A DNA stretch of 14,636 nucleotides from Synechococcales cyanobacterium PMM_0003 (GCA_949128015.1 CASBRC010000044.1:1-14636); one strand, 5' to 3'; positions 6,611-12,981 are shown, counted from the stretch's first letter. Program-made: numbers and translations. The notes: generated from the letters alone by a model not told the origin.

Positions 6611-6636
6611 TTTGCAGCGCCTTCGGGCGCTGCAAA
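6611..6636. repeat. 11-bp hairpin with a TTCG tetraloop
   Basis: TTTGCAGCGCC (6611-6621), loop TTCG, then its complement (6626-6636). As RNA this is the very stable C(UUCG)G tetraloop. It starts 4 bases after the previous hairpin, in the presumed leader of the kinase gene about 86 bases before its ATG. Confidence 0.75.
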
Positions 6637-6708
6637 CCTCAAAATTGCTGGATTCCTATACAATTAGATACAACAGGATCATTAGTCAATATCCTAAGCC
6701 GATAACTC

Positions 6709-6714
6709 AAGGGG
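6709..6714 (+). promoter_or_regulatory. Ribosome binding site deciding the kinase start
   Basis: AAGGGG, eight bases before the ATG at 6723, the spacer being part of a HIP1 octamer. It favours 6723 over the upstream in-frame ATG at 6612, which lies in a hairpin. Confidence 0.55.
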
Positions 6715-6722
6715 CGATCGCC

Positions 6723-8459
6723 ATGCCAGCCAAAGTACTAGATGGACGTTACAAACTGATTAAACAAATCGGAGCGGGCGGATTTGGGCATACATTTATT
6801 GCGAGGGATATGCGCCGCCCGGGGTCACCGCCCTGCGTTGTTAAGCAACTCAAGCCCGCTAGTGACGATCCCAATTTTATTCGTGAGGCAAGAAGGCTTT
6901 TTAATACTGAGGCAGAAACCCTAGAGAAACTGGGTAATCATGACCAAATTCCGCAATTGCTTGCCTATTTTGAAGAGGATAAGCAGTTTTTTTTGGTGCA
7001 AGAATTTGTCGAAGGGCAATCGCTATATGATGAATTGAAAGCGTCTTTGCCCGACGTGTCAGACTTAGAGAACGCATCTCAAGAACGGCTCTTAGCTGAA
7101 CTTGCCAATATTGATGCACCAGCGAGAGATAAACAACTTAGCGAAGTTGAAGTCCTCAAGATTTTGAAAGATGTACTTGAGGTTTTGGAATTTGTACATT
7201 CAGAAGGAGTAATTCATCGTGATATTAAGCCAGATAATTTAATCCGACGCAAGAAAGATCAAAAAATTATACTCATTGATTTTGGTGCAGTGAAGGCAAT
7301 GCAAGATGCTAATACGAAGCTCGCTGCGGACGAAAAAGGGGAATCTCGATTTACCGTCACCATTGGTACACCAGGTTATATGCCAAGTGAACAATGTGCA
7401 GGTCGCCCAACTTATAACAGCGATATTTACGCCTTGGGAATGGTGGCAATTAAGGCGATTACGGGATATGGCCCCACCGACTTACCCACCGACCTTGCTA
7501 CAGGCGAGCTAGTCTGGCGTGATAAAGCACAGGTTAGCAATGGCTTAGCGATGGTACTAACTCGCATGGTTCGCTATCACTATACGCAGCGCTATCAGTC
7601 AGTGCGGGATGTCAATCAAGGTATTGCTACCTTTGCGACTATGACCGAAGTGGAGCGACAAGCGACTACGAGCAAGATTGTCAGATCAACTATTTTAACT
7701 GGGACAACGAATTTAGCTAATTCTCAGGCTGAGACTTCTTATAAATCTAGTTCTCAAACACGTCGGTCAGTACCTGCCTCTGCTTCTGCTAGCTCCAATT
7801 CAGGCGTTCTATTTTTGTTTGGCGGACTATTGGCAGTAGTCGCAGTAATAGCGGCTTTTGTTTTGCCATCAATGATGCGAAATAATCAGTCATCAGTAAT
7901 TGTCAATAATCAGCCAATTCCGATTAAACCAATTACAACTGAAGCTAGTTCTAACCCAACAACGGTAAACTCCAATGCGCCAGTAAATCAAGTTGTTGCT
8001 TTAGAAGCTAATAAAGAATTCTTGGTTATTCCTAATAAAATCTTAGGTGATGCTACTCACACTTATACAGTTCAAGCTAAATCTGGTCAACTGCTTAGTA
8101 CGGCGATTACAGGCTCTGGCTTATTATTTACTATTCTGAATTCTCAAGGCGTACCGCTATCAAATGCAGTTAATGTCATGAATGTTGATGTACCAATTCC
8201 AGCCGATGGAGCCTATGTAGTTCAACTAAGGGGAATTGGAGGTACTACGGAAATTCCCTATCAGTTAAAACTTGGACTTAAAGATATTGCGATCGCACAA
8301 CCAACTGCCATCCCTACCTCAACTCCCTTAACCTCTCCCCTAGTGCCACCAACTCCAACAACAGGAAATCCTCCAATGCTAACGCCAACTCCTGTCGCAA
8401 CGCCAACACAAGCTCCACCACCACCACAAATAGAGATCAAAGTCAGAAAAACCCCATAA
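6723..8459 (+). CDS. Membrane-anchored Ser/Thr protein kinase (Hanks type)
   Basis: A eukaryotic-like kinase of 578 residues that would phosphorylate Ser/Thr on cytoplasmic targets in response to an external or membrane signal. Kinase domain about 10-310: glycine loop IGAGGFGHT (16-24), ATP-binding Lys41 in CVVKQL, catalytic HRDIKPDN (165-172), DFG (186-188), activation segment GTPGYMPSEQ (215-224). A transmembrane helix follows at about 361-382, then an external part with a beta-rich region (about 425-520, reminiscent of pre-peptidase or lectin-like folds but not identified) and a Pro/Thr-rich tail (525-568). Between the hinge and the alpha-E helix is an extra charged segment (about 106-139). 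Start at 6723 has a ribosome binding site and begins the kinase fold. The stop lies within a hairpin. Substrate unknown. Confidence 0.92.
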   Translation: MPAKVLDGRYKLIKQIGAGGFGHTFIARDMRRPGSPPCVVKQLKPASDDPNFIREARRLFNTEAETLEKLGNHDQIPQLLAYFEEDKQFFLVQEFVEGQSLYDELKASLPDVSDLENASQERLLAELANIDAPARDKQLSEVEVLKILKDVLEVLEFVHSEGVIHRDIKPDNLIRRKKDQKIILIDFGAVKAMQDANTKLAADEKGESRFTVTIGTPGYMPSEQCAGRPTYNSDIYALGMVAIKAITGYGPTDLPTDLATGELVWRDKAQVSNGLAMVLTRMVRYHYTQRYQSVRDVNQGIATFATMTEVERQATTSKIVRSTILTGTTNLANSQAETSYKSSSQTRRSVPASASASSNSGVLFLFGGLLAVVAVIAAFVLPSMMRNNQSSVIVNNQPIPIKPITTEASSNPTTVNSNAPVNQVVALEANKEFLVIPNKILGDATHTYTVQAKSGQLLSTAITGSGLLFTILNSQGVPLSNAVNVMNVDVPIPADGAYVVQLRGIGGTTEIPYQLKLGLKDIAIAQPTAIPTSTPLTSPLVPPTPTTGNPPMLTPTPVATPTQAPPPPQIEIKVRKTP

Positions 8460-8497
8460 GAGAGATGCGGCGCGGAGCGCCGCATCTCTCTTATGGG
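8453..8497 (+). terminator. 21-bp perfect hairpin overlapping the kinase stop
   Basis: Arms 8453-8473 and 8477-8497 are perfect, loop GGA (8474-8476). The kinase stop codon (8457-8459) is inside the left arm and an open in-frame ATG of the next gene (8493) is inside the right arm. No T-run follows. It occupies almost the whole gap between the two genes, so it may attenuate or insulate the downstream gene. Confidence 0.7.
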
Positions 8498-8510
8498 ACT
8501 TGAGCTACAC

Positions 8511-9335
8511 ATGAAAATATATGGAATTGATTTTACGAGCGCACCTAGCAAATCTAAGCCGATCACTTGTGCTGAAGCTTGGCAGGAAGCAGATATTTTG
8601 CACATTGAGAAGTTCTATCGATTTGCCAACTTCCCTGATTTCATGGATTTTCTCCAGCAATCGCCTGTCTGGATTGCAGGAGTAGATTTTCCGCTTGGTC
8701 AACCACGTAAGCTGATTGAAAATTTGCAATGGGGAAAAACTTGGGCAGAATACGTCGATCGCATTGGGAAGATGACTAAGCAAGAATTTGTCGAAGTGTT
8801 AAATCTATATCGGCAAGATCGGGCGATCGGCGATCGCGAACATTTGCGACAAACCGATCGGCTCACAGGCGCAATTAGTCCAATGAAGGTCTATGGCGTA
8901 CCTGTAGGAAAAATGTTTTTTGAAGGTGCGCCACGAATGCTCAAGGCAGGATTTAGCATTCTGCCCTGTCATCCCACGGATGATCCACGGATTGTAATTG
9001 AGATTTATCCTGCGCTCGTGGCAAGATTTCTCATCGGCAAACAAAGCTATAAATCCGACAATAAGCAAAAACAAACCTTAGTAATGCAATCTCTGCGTCA
9101 AGATATGATTAGACTTTTGCGATCGCAAATATCCAAAACAAAATATAGCCTTGATATCGCAATTAATAACCAGCTTGCTTTAGATTGTATAGACGACGCT
9201 TCGGGTGACACGCTTGACGCAGTAATGGCTACAATCCAAGCCGCAAAAGCCTATCGACAACTAAATCTTGGAATTCCTGATTTTGGCATTCCTGAAGGTT
9301 GCGATCGCCTTGAAGGATGGATTTGTGCGTTATAA
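8511..9335 (+). CDS. DUF429 domain protein, predicted RNase H-fold nuclease
   Basis: DUF429 proteins are predicted to have an RNase H-like fold and metal-dependent nuclease activity; no function is established. In the 274-residue product the acidic positions expected for that fold are visible: Asp7 in IYGIDFTSAP, Asp59 in WIAGVDFPLG, Glu164 in VIEIYPAL and Asp233/Asp236 in GDTLDAVMATIQAA near the C-terminus. The ATG at 8511 starts exactly at the first beta strand and is preferred to an in-frame ATG at 8493, which lies in the hairpin arm. It follows the kinase on the same strand after a 51-base gap made of that hairpin. Its stop is also within a hairpin shared with the convergent gene. Confidence 0.8.
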   Translation: MKIYGIDFTSAPSKSKPITCAEAWQEADILHIEKFYRFANFPDFMDFLQQSPVWIAGVDFPLGQPRKLIENLQWGKTWAEYVDRIGKMTKQEFVEVLNLYRQDRAIGDREHLRQTDRLTGAISPMKVYGVPVGKMFFEGAPRMLKAGFSILPCHPTDDPRIVIEIYPALVARFLIGKQSYKSDNKQKQTLVMQSLRQDMIRLLRSQISKTKYSLDIAINNQLALDCIDDASGDTLDAVMATIQAAKAYRQLNLGIPDFGIPEGCDRLEGWICAL

Positions 9336-9368
9336 ATATCGGTGTGCTTCGCACACCAATATTTATAA
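9330..9368. terminator. Shared hairpin containing both convergent stop codons
   Basis: TTATAAATAT (9330-9339) and GGTGTGC (9341-9347) pair with 9351-9357 and 9359-9368 around a TTC loop, with one mismatch (C9340/A9358). The DUF429 stop (9333-9335, plus) and the HepT-like stop (9363-9365, minus) sit at symmetric places in the two arms. The AT-rich base of the stem supplies a T-rich tail on both strands, as in a bidirectional terminator. Confidence 0.75.
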
Positions 9369-9740
9369 CTTTGCGATCGCCGCTCGCATTAAATTTTTAA
9401 TAAAAGGGGCATCTTGTTGAGTTAACTCCCACAAAGTATTGAGATCTACCTCTAAATAGCCAAACATCAAACTATCACCGACACTAGTCAAACGTCGCCA
9501 ATTAATCTGCGGATACTGATCCATAAAACTAATGGGCAACCGTCTGGCGGTTGCGCCGATAATCCCGATCGCCCTTTCTACTGCAAAAATCGTTTTTTGA
9601 TCGCGACTAAACTGTAAGAAATCTATCCCCGATACAAATGACTCTGTGGCTGCGATCGCTTCTAAAATATCCTGTATTTGCACTTCCAGTCGGGTATTAT
9701 TCTCGATTTCAGCAGGAATACTCACTTTATCTATGTTCAC
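9363..9740 (-). CDS. HepT-like HEPN (DUF86) protein with degenerate RNase motif
   Basis: HepT toxins are small helical HEPN ribonucleases with the motif Rx4-6HxY, normally paired with an MntA-type nucleotidyltransferase that AMPylates the motif Tyr. The 125-residue product has the family layout: two N-terminal helices (LEVQIQDILEAIAAT, KTIFAVERAIGIIGATARRL), then INWRRLTSVGDSLMFGYLEV and DLNTLWELTQQDAPFIKN. Where the family reads about RDxLIHxYF, this protein has GDSLMFGYL: Arg becomes Gly88 and His becomes Phe93, while Tyr95 remains; there is no His in the whole protein. RNase activity is therefore unlikely. The start is a GTG at 9740, without a strong ribosome binding site. No nucleotidyltransferase gene adjoins; the upstream neighbour is cobA. 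Confidence 0.75.
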   Translation of the reverse strand: MNIDKVSIPAEIENNTRLEVQIQDILEAIAATESFVSGIDFLQFSRDQKTIFAVERAIGIIGATARRLPISFMDQYPQINWRRLTSVGDSLMFGYLEVDLNTLWELTQQDAPFIKNLMRAAIAKL

Positions 9741-9763
9741 TAGCTTTTTTCCGTATATTGAGA

Positions 9764-9794
9764 ACTAGAGACGGAGCTTCACAACATCTCTAGT
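9764..9794 (-). terminator. Weak hairpin between cobA and the HepT-like gene
   Basis: ACTAGAGA (9764-9771) pairs with TCTCTAGT (9787-9794) around 15 bases. It lies 3 bases after the cobA stop on the minus strand and 24 bases before the HepT-like start. No T-run, so it is only a possible terminator or leader structure. Confidence 0.35.
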
Positions 9795-9797
9795 GTG

Positions 9798-10586
9798 TTA
9801 GATATCTCGAAAGTTTACAATATTACCAATGACTGCGATCGCAGGCGGGGCAAAGTTACTTTCTTGCACAAGCTCGACAATATTACCCAAGCAACCAATT
9901 AATTCTGACTGATCGGTGCGAGTTCCCTGCCGAATTAAAGCGACAGGTGTAGATTTGGGTAAGCCAGCCTCGATCACTTTAGGCACAATTTCACCTAAAT
10001 TATGTAGCCCCATGTATACCACGATTGTTTCGGCAGCTTGGGCGATCGCCGTCCAATTGATCTGCGGACGATATTTTCCAGCCGACTCATGCCCTGTCAC
10101 AAAAATGACCGATGAACTAAAATCTCGATGGGTCAAGGGAATCCCTGCATAAGCTGGGGCAGCAATCCCTGAAGTAATTCCGGGAACGACTTCAACCGCA
10201 ATTCCAGCAGCTCGCAAATCTGCCATCTCTTCACCACCACGCCCAAAAATAAACGGATCGCCACCTTTTAACCGCACGACAATCGCCTGTTCTTTTGCCT
10301 TTTCGATCAATAATTTTGTCGTCTCTTCCTGTAATAACGAATGATTACCACGCCGTTTACCTGCATGGATTTTTTCTGCGATCGGATTAATCATCGCCAA
10401 AATCTCATCACTAACCAAAGCATCGTAAAGCACTACGTCACAGGTTTCTAATAGCGCTTTTCCCTTAAGTGTCATTAATCCCGAGTCACCAGGTCCTGCA
10501 CCAACTAAATAGACTTTACCTAAAAATCGATCTAAGGCAGGCTGAATAACATCTTGTGAATTATCTTGTGAATCTGTATTTGTCAT
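9798..10586 (-). CDS. cobA: Uroporphyrinogen-III C-methyltransferase CobA
   Basis: CobA (SUMT) transfers two methyl groups from S-adenosylmethionine to uroporphyrinogen III, making precorrin-2 for siroheme and cobalamin. The 262-residue product has the family order: GKVYLVGAGPGDSGLMTLKG (23-42), VVLYDALVSDEIL, the loop HAGKRRGNHS, VVRLKGGDPFIFGRGGEE (103-120), VVPGITSGIAAPAYAGIPLT, VTGHES, IVVYMGL and GTRTDQ. A hydrophilic lead of about 22 residues precedes the first strand. There is no separate CysG-type dehydrogenase domain. It is first of a minus-strand pair with the HepT-like gene and divergent from the pentapeptide genes. The ATG at 10586 has no clear Shine-Dalgarno. Confidence 0.95.
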   Translation of the reverse strand: MTNTDSQDNSQDVIQPALDRFLGKVYLVGAGPGDSGLMTLKGKALLETCDVVLYDALVSDEILAMINPIAEKIHAGKRRGNHSLLQEETTKLLIEKAKEQAIVVRLKGGDPFIFGRGGEEMADLRAAGIAVEVVPGITSGIAAPAYAGIPLTHRDFSSSVIFVTGHESAGKYRPQINWTAIAQAAETIVVYMGLHNLGEIVPKVIEAGLPKSTPVALIRQGTRTDQSELIGCLGNIVELVQESNFAPPAIAVIGNIVNFRDI

Positions 10587-10880
10587 TCGTTATCAAAACC
10601 TTAAATCCAAACTTGAGTATCTAAGCCAAATATTGCAAGGCGATCGCATCTTCATTTTCCTCATGTATTCTATTTGTTATAGCAATTTATTGAGATTCTC
10701 AATTTGTCTTTGGCAAATTGGAGAGGTTAGGATCGGCGGCGCTTTGCGTTGCACTTAACCGTCGAGAATGTTGAGACGCAGCCATCTTGTCAAGCCAAAT
10801 CAAGGAAAACTAAAGAACATTTATATGATTAAAACTCTTCTTTAGATGTAACAAGTACAACGAATCAAAACGAGGCAGGC
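10587..10880. other. Divergent cobA/pentapeptide intergenic region
   Basis: 294 bases without a credible gene. Contains a HIP1 octamer near 10641 and a degenerate repeat around 10676-10720: TATAGCAATTT, the short palindrome TTGAGATTCTCAA (10690-10702) and the inverted pair CAATTTG (10700-10706)/CAAATTG (10714-10720). These words resemble the ends of the family A elements at 3343-3468 and 6533-6650, so this may be a decayed copy lacking the structured core. No promoter could be called. Confidence 0.5.
10872..10875 (+). promoter_or_regulatory. Ribosome binding site for the GTG start of the first pentapeptide gene
   Basis: GAGG five bases before GTG at 10881. The frame is open upstream back to a stop at 10830-10832, but no ATG, GTG or TTG with a better site was found there. 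Confidence 0.5.
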
Positions 10881-12083
10881 GTGAATCTTACCGACTTTAC
10901 CAAAGCAAATCTTACCAAATCAAACCTAGAAGGAATCAACCTTAAGGGAGCCGATCTCAAGCGCGTTAATCTCAGTAATGCCAAACTTGCAGACGCAATG
11001 CTCTCCAAAGCAAACCTCACAGGTGCATTTTTACATAGAGCCGATCTCAATCGCGCCAATCTGGTTGAAGCTAATTTAACCGAAGCAAATCTTACATCAG
11101 CTTTTTTAATCAAAGCAGATCTCCAAAGAGCTTGCCTCAATGATGCCTATTTAGTTGCGGCAAATCTTAACTCAGCAAATTTAACCAGTGCGTCTTTGAT
11201 CAACGCCGATCTCAGTCTTGCCACCCTCACAGGAGCATGTCTCAACGGTGCAAATCTCAGTCGCGCAAAGCTAAACGGCACATTCTTCATCGAGTCTAAT
11301 TTATTGGGAGCCGATCTCAGTGACTCTGACTTCACAGGCGCACTGATGATCAAAGCAAATCTCAGTGGCGCAAATCTTAGTCAAGCTTGTTTGATGAATG
11401 TTGATTTGACAGAAGCCAATCTCACAGGTGCGGAGTTACATGGAGTTGATCTTTGTGGAGCAATTTTAAATGAAGCTAATCTCAATGCCGTCGATCTTAT
11501 CCATGCAAATTTAAGCAATGGTTCTCTCAGTCGTGTCAATTTGGGCTGGGCAAACTTACTCGGCGCAAATTTAGAAAAAGCAAATTTAGTTGGCTCCGAT
11601 CTTAGCTGGGCAAATTTGAATGAAGCGAACCTAACCGAAGCAGACTTGAGTTGGACAAATCTCACGGGCGCATTTTTGATGAAAGCTAACCTCAGTGGCG
11701 CAAACCTTAATGGGGTCAATCTTTCCAATGCTAATCTCAGTGGCTCAAATTTAAGCGGTGCAAATTTGATGGGTGCAAATTTAAGCGGAGCCGATTTAAG
11801 TAATGTCGATCTGCGTGGAGCTTATTTAATCCGTACCAATTTGCACAACGCAAATTTGAATGAAGCTAATCTGACTGGTGCAAATCTAGATGAAGCCGTA
11901 TTAAACGGAGCTAGCTTAAATAGGGCAAATCTCAATCGAGCCAATCTGACTAGAGCTAGCTTAACAGGTGCAAATTTAAAAGGGGCTTTCATGTTATGGA
12001 CAAACTTGAGAGGCGCTTTCATGTTGTGGACAAATTTAGATGGCGCAAATATGACAGGCGCAATTTTGCCAACGGATAAATAA
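10881..12083 (+). CDS. Pentapeptide-repeat protein, 78 uninterrupted repeats
   Basis: The 400-residue product is MNLTDF, then 78 consecutive pentapeptides of A(N/D)LXX type in perfect register (residues 7-396), then PTDK. Pentapeptide repeats fold as a right-handed square beta-helix with four repeats per turn, so about 19.5 turns; the family serves varied, mostly unknown roles, some as DNA mimics binding gyrase. There is no signal peptide, membrane helix or second domain, and the usual capping sequences are nearly absent at both ends. Aromatic exceptions cluster: GWANL, SWANL and SWTNL mid-protein and a 10-residue duplication KGAFMLWTNL/RGAFMLWTNL at 367-386. Start GTG has a GAGG site. The stop is one base before the next ATG (TAA-T-ATG), indicating coupled translation. 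No HIP1 site occurs in either pentapeptide gene. Function unknown. Confidence 0.9.
   Translation: MNLTDFTKANLTKSNLEGINLKGADLKRVNLSNAKLADAMLSKANLTGAFLHRADLNRANLVEANLTEANLTSAFLIKADLQRACLNDAYLVAANLNSANLTSASLINADLSLATLTGACLNGANLSRAKLNGTFFIESNLLGADLSDSDFTGALMIKANLSGANLSQACLMNVDLTEANLTGAELHGVDLCGAILNEANLNAVDLIHANLSNGSLSRVNLGWANLLGANLEKANLVGSDLSWANLNEANLTEADLSWTNLTGAFLMKANLSGANLNGVNLSNANLSGSNLSGANLMGANLSGADLSNVDLRGAYLIRTNLHNANLNEANLTGANLDEAVLNGASLNRANLNRANLTRASLTGANLKGAFMLWTNLRGAFMLWTNLDGANMTGAILPTDK
11979..12038 (+). repeat. 30-base tandem duplication near the end of the first pentapeptide gene
   Basis: 11979-12008 and 12009-12038 match at 25 of 30 bases and encode KGAFMLWTNL and RGAFMLWTNL (two pentapeptides each). 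The most recent-looking expansion step visible in the gene. Confidence 0.75.
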
Positions 12084-12084
12084 T

Positions 12085-12981
12085 ATGAAAGCTAGTGAAC
12101 TCGTCGATCGCTATAACCAAGGCTTTCGAGATTTTGGTGATATCGATCTTAGTCGTGAAAATCTCAGTGGTGTAAGTTTGACTGCGATCGATTTGGCTAA
12201 TGCCAATCTGAACGAAGCAAATCTATCATGTGCCACCTTAAATGAAGCAAATTTATATAGTGCAAAGCTCAATACTACTGTTCTATATCGCGCTAGCTTG
12301 AGTGATGCAAATCTCTGTGAGGCGGATCTAAATGGTGCTAGTCTAATTAAGGCTGATTTGCATGGTGCTAGGTTGGAACGAGCTAATCTAAGGGATGCTG
12401 ACCTAACTGGCGCAAATCTCAATGCGGTGAGTCTCGCCAATTCTGACTTGACTGGAGCTAATTTAAGTTGTGTGTCTCTAGTTGGAGCCAACCTAGAGGG
12501 AGCAAATCTTACTCAAGCATTTTTGAAAGGAGCAAACTTAGATGGGGCAAAATTAAACGGAGCTAATCTTGAAGGCGCGAATTTAAGTGGGGCAAGTTTT
12601 AGTGAAGCTAATCTTAGTCATGCAAATCTCTCTGCATCCGACCTTTCTCATGCAAATTTGTATGCTGCCAATCTCAGTGATGCCTTACTGCTAAAAGCAG
12701 ATCTGAGTGGGGCAAATCTAAGTAAGGCAAATCTCAATTCTGCCGACCTCAAAGAAGCAGATCTTAATGGAGCATTTCTGGTTGATGCTCAGTTAGATCG
12801 AACATGTCTAGATGGCGCAAATCTTAGTAAATCGAATTGCTACAAGGCTAATTTTAAAGGTGCGCTTTTACTAAGAACAAATCTCAACGGAGCAAATTTG
12901 AATTGTACAGATTTCTCAAATGCTTATCTGCAAACAGTCGATCATTCGCCCGATCGCAATCCAGAGTATGTGACCGATTAG
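12085..12981 (+). CDS. Pentapeptide-repeat protein, 53 uninterrupted repeats with N-terminal cap
   Basis: The 298-residue product opens with MKASELVDRYNQGFRDF, the ELL-x-RY-x-x-G-x-RDF type helix that commonly precedes pentapeptide domains in cyanobacteria. Then 53 unbroken pentapeptides run from GDIDL (residue 18) to SNAYL (282), about 13 turns of the square helix, followed by a 16-residue polar tail. Late repeats deviate from consensus (DRTCL, SKSNC, YKANF, NCTDF), as expected close to a C-terminal cap. No signal peptide, membrane segment or enzyme domain. The ATG follows the previous stop by one base, and GGA at 12074-12076 is a plausible ribosome binding site inside the upstream gene. The two proteins are likely made together. 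Function unknown. Confidence 0.9.
   Translation: MKASELVDRYNQGFRDFGDIDLSRENLSGVSLTAIDLANANLNEANLSCATLNEANLYSAKLNTTVLYRASLSDANLCEADLNGASLIKADLHGARLERANLRDADLTGANLNAVSLANSDLTGANLSCVSLVGANLEGANLTQAFLKGANLDGAKLNGANLEGANLSGASFSEANLSHANLSASDLSHANLYAANLSDALLLKADLSGANLSKANLNSADLKEADLNGAFLVDAQLDRTCLDGANLSKSNCYKANFKGALLLRTNLNGANLNCTDFSNAYLQTVDHSPDRNPEYVTD

Larger units (their letters stand above)
6353..6722. other. Divergent DUF4346/kinase intergenic region with three hairpins
   Basis: 370 bases holding hairpins at 6429-6481, 6552-6606 and 6611-6636 and no credible gene. CAGCAATTCTCATTAT (6533-6549) before the second hairpin and AAAATTGCTG (6641-6650) after the third look like inverted ends of one composite element; the first motif is also found, inverted, inside 3343-3468. 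The stretch 6651-6722 carries the kinase ribosome binding site; no promoter could be called with confidence. Confidence 0.7.

Noticed and set aside
182..6650. A CRISPR array made of the recurring hairpins
   Set aside because: Copies are unequally spaced, lie in separate intergenic gaps, differ in stem sequence and have genes between them; no cas gene is present.
8505..9074. Minus-strand open frames opposite the DUF429 gene (89-92 codons)
   Set aside because: They overlap a gene with clear family motifs, have no ribosome binding site and no conserved features.
10670..10765. Small 31-codon open frame starting MYSICYS
   Set aside because: It is made of the degenerate repeat at 10676-10720, has no ribosome binding site and no recognisable feature.
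12070..12090. The two pentapeptide genes as one gene split by a frameshift
   Set aside because: The second begins with a complete N-terminal cap helix (ELVDRYNQGFRDF) that would not belong in the middle of a repeat domain, and TAA-T-ATG with an upstream GGA is a normal coupled junction. Not fully excluded without homologues.
10865..12491. Several open frames on the minus strand opposite the pentapeptide genes (about 66-126 codons)
   Set aside because: They come from the 15-base periodicity of the sense codons, which keeps stops out of the antisense frame. Products are low-complexity Arg/Ala/Leu/Phe repeats with no family features and no ribosome binding sites.
10881..12981. Qnr/MfpA-like gyrase-protecting pentapeptide protein
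   Set aside because: Those proteins are about 180-220 residues with a characteristic mid-chain break and loops; these have 53-78 unbroken repeats. Gyrase binding cannot be inferred from the repeat alone.
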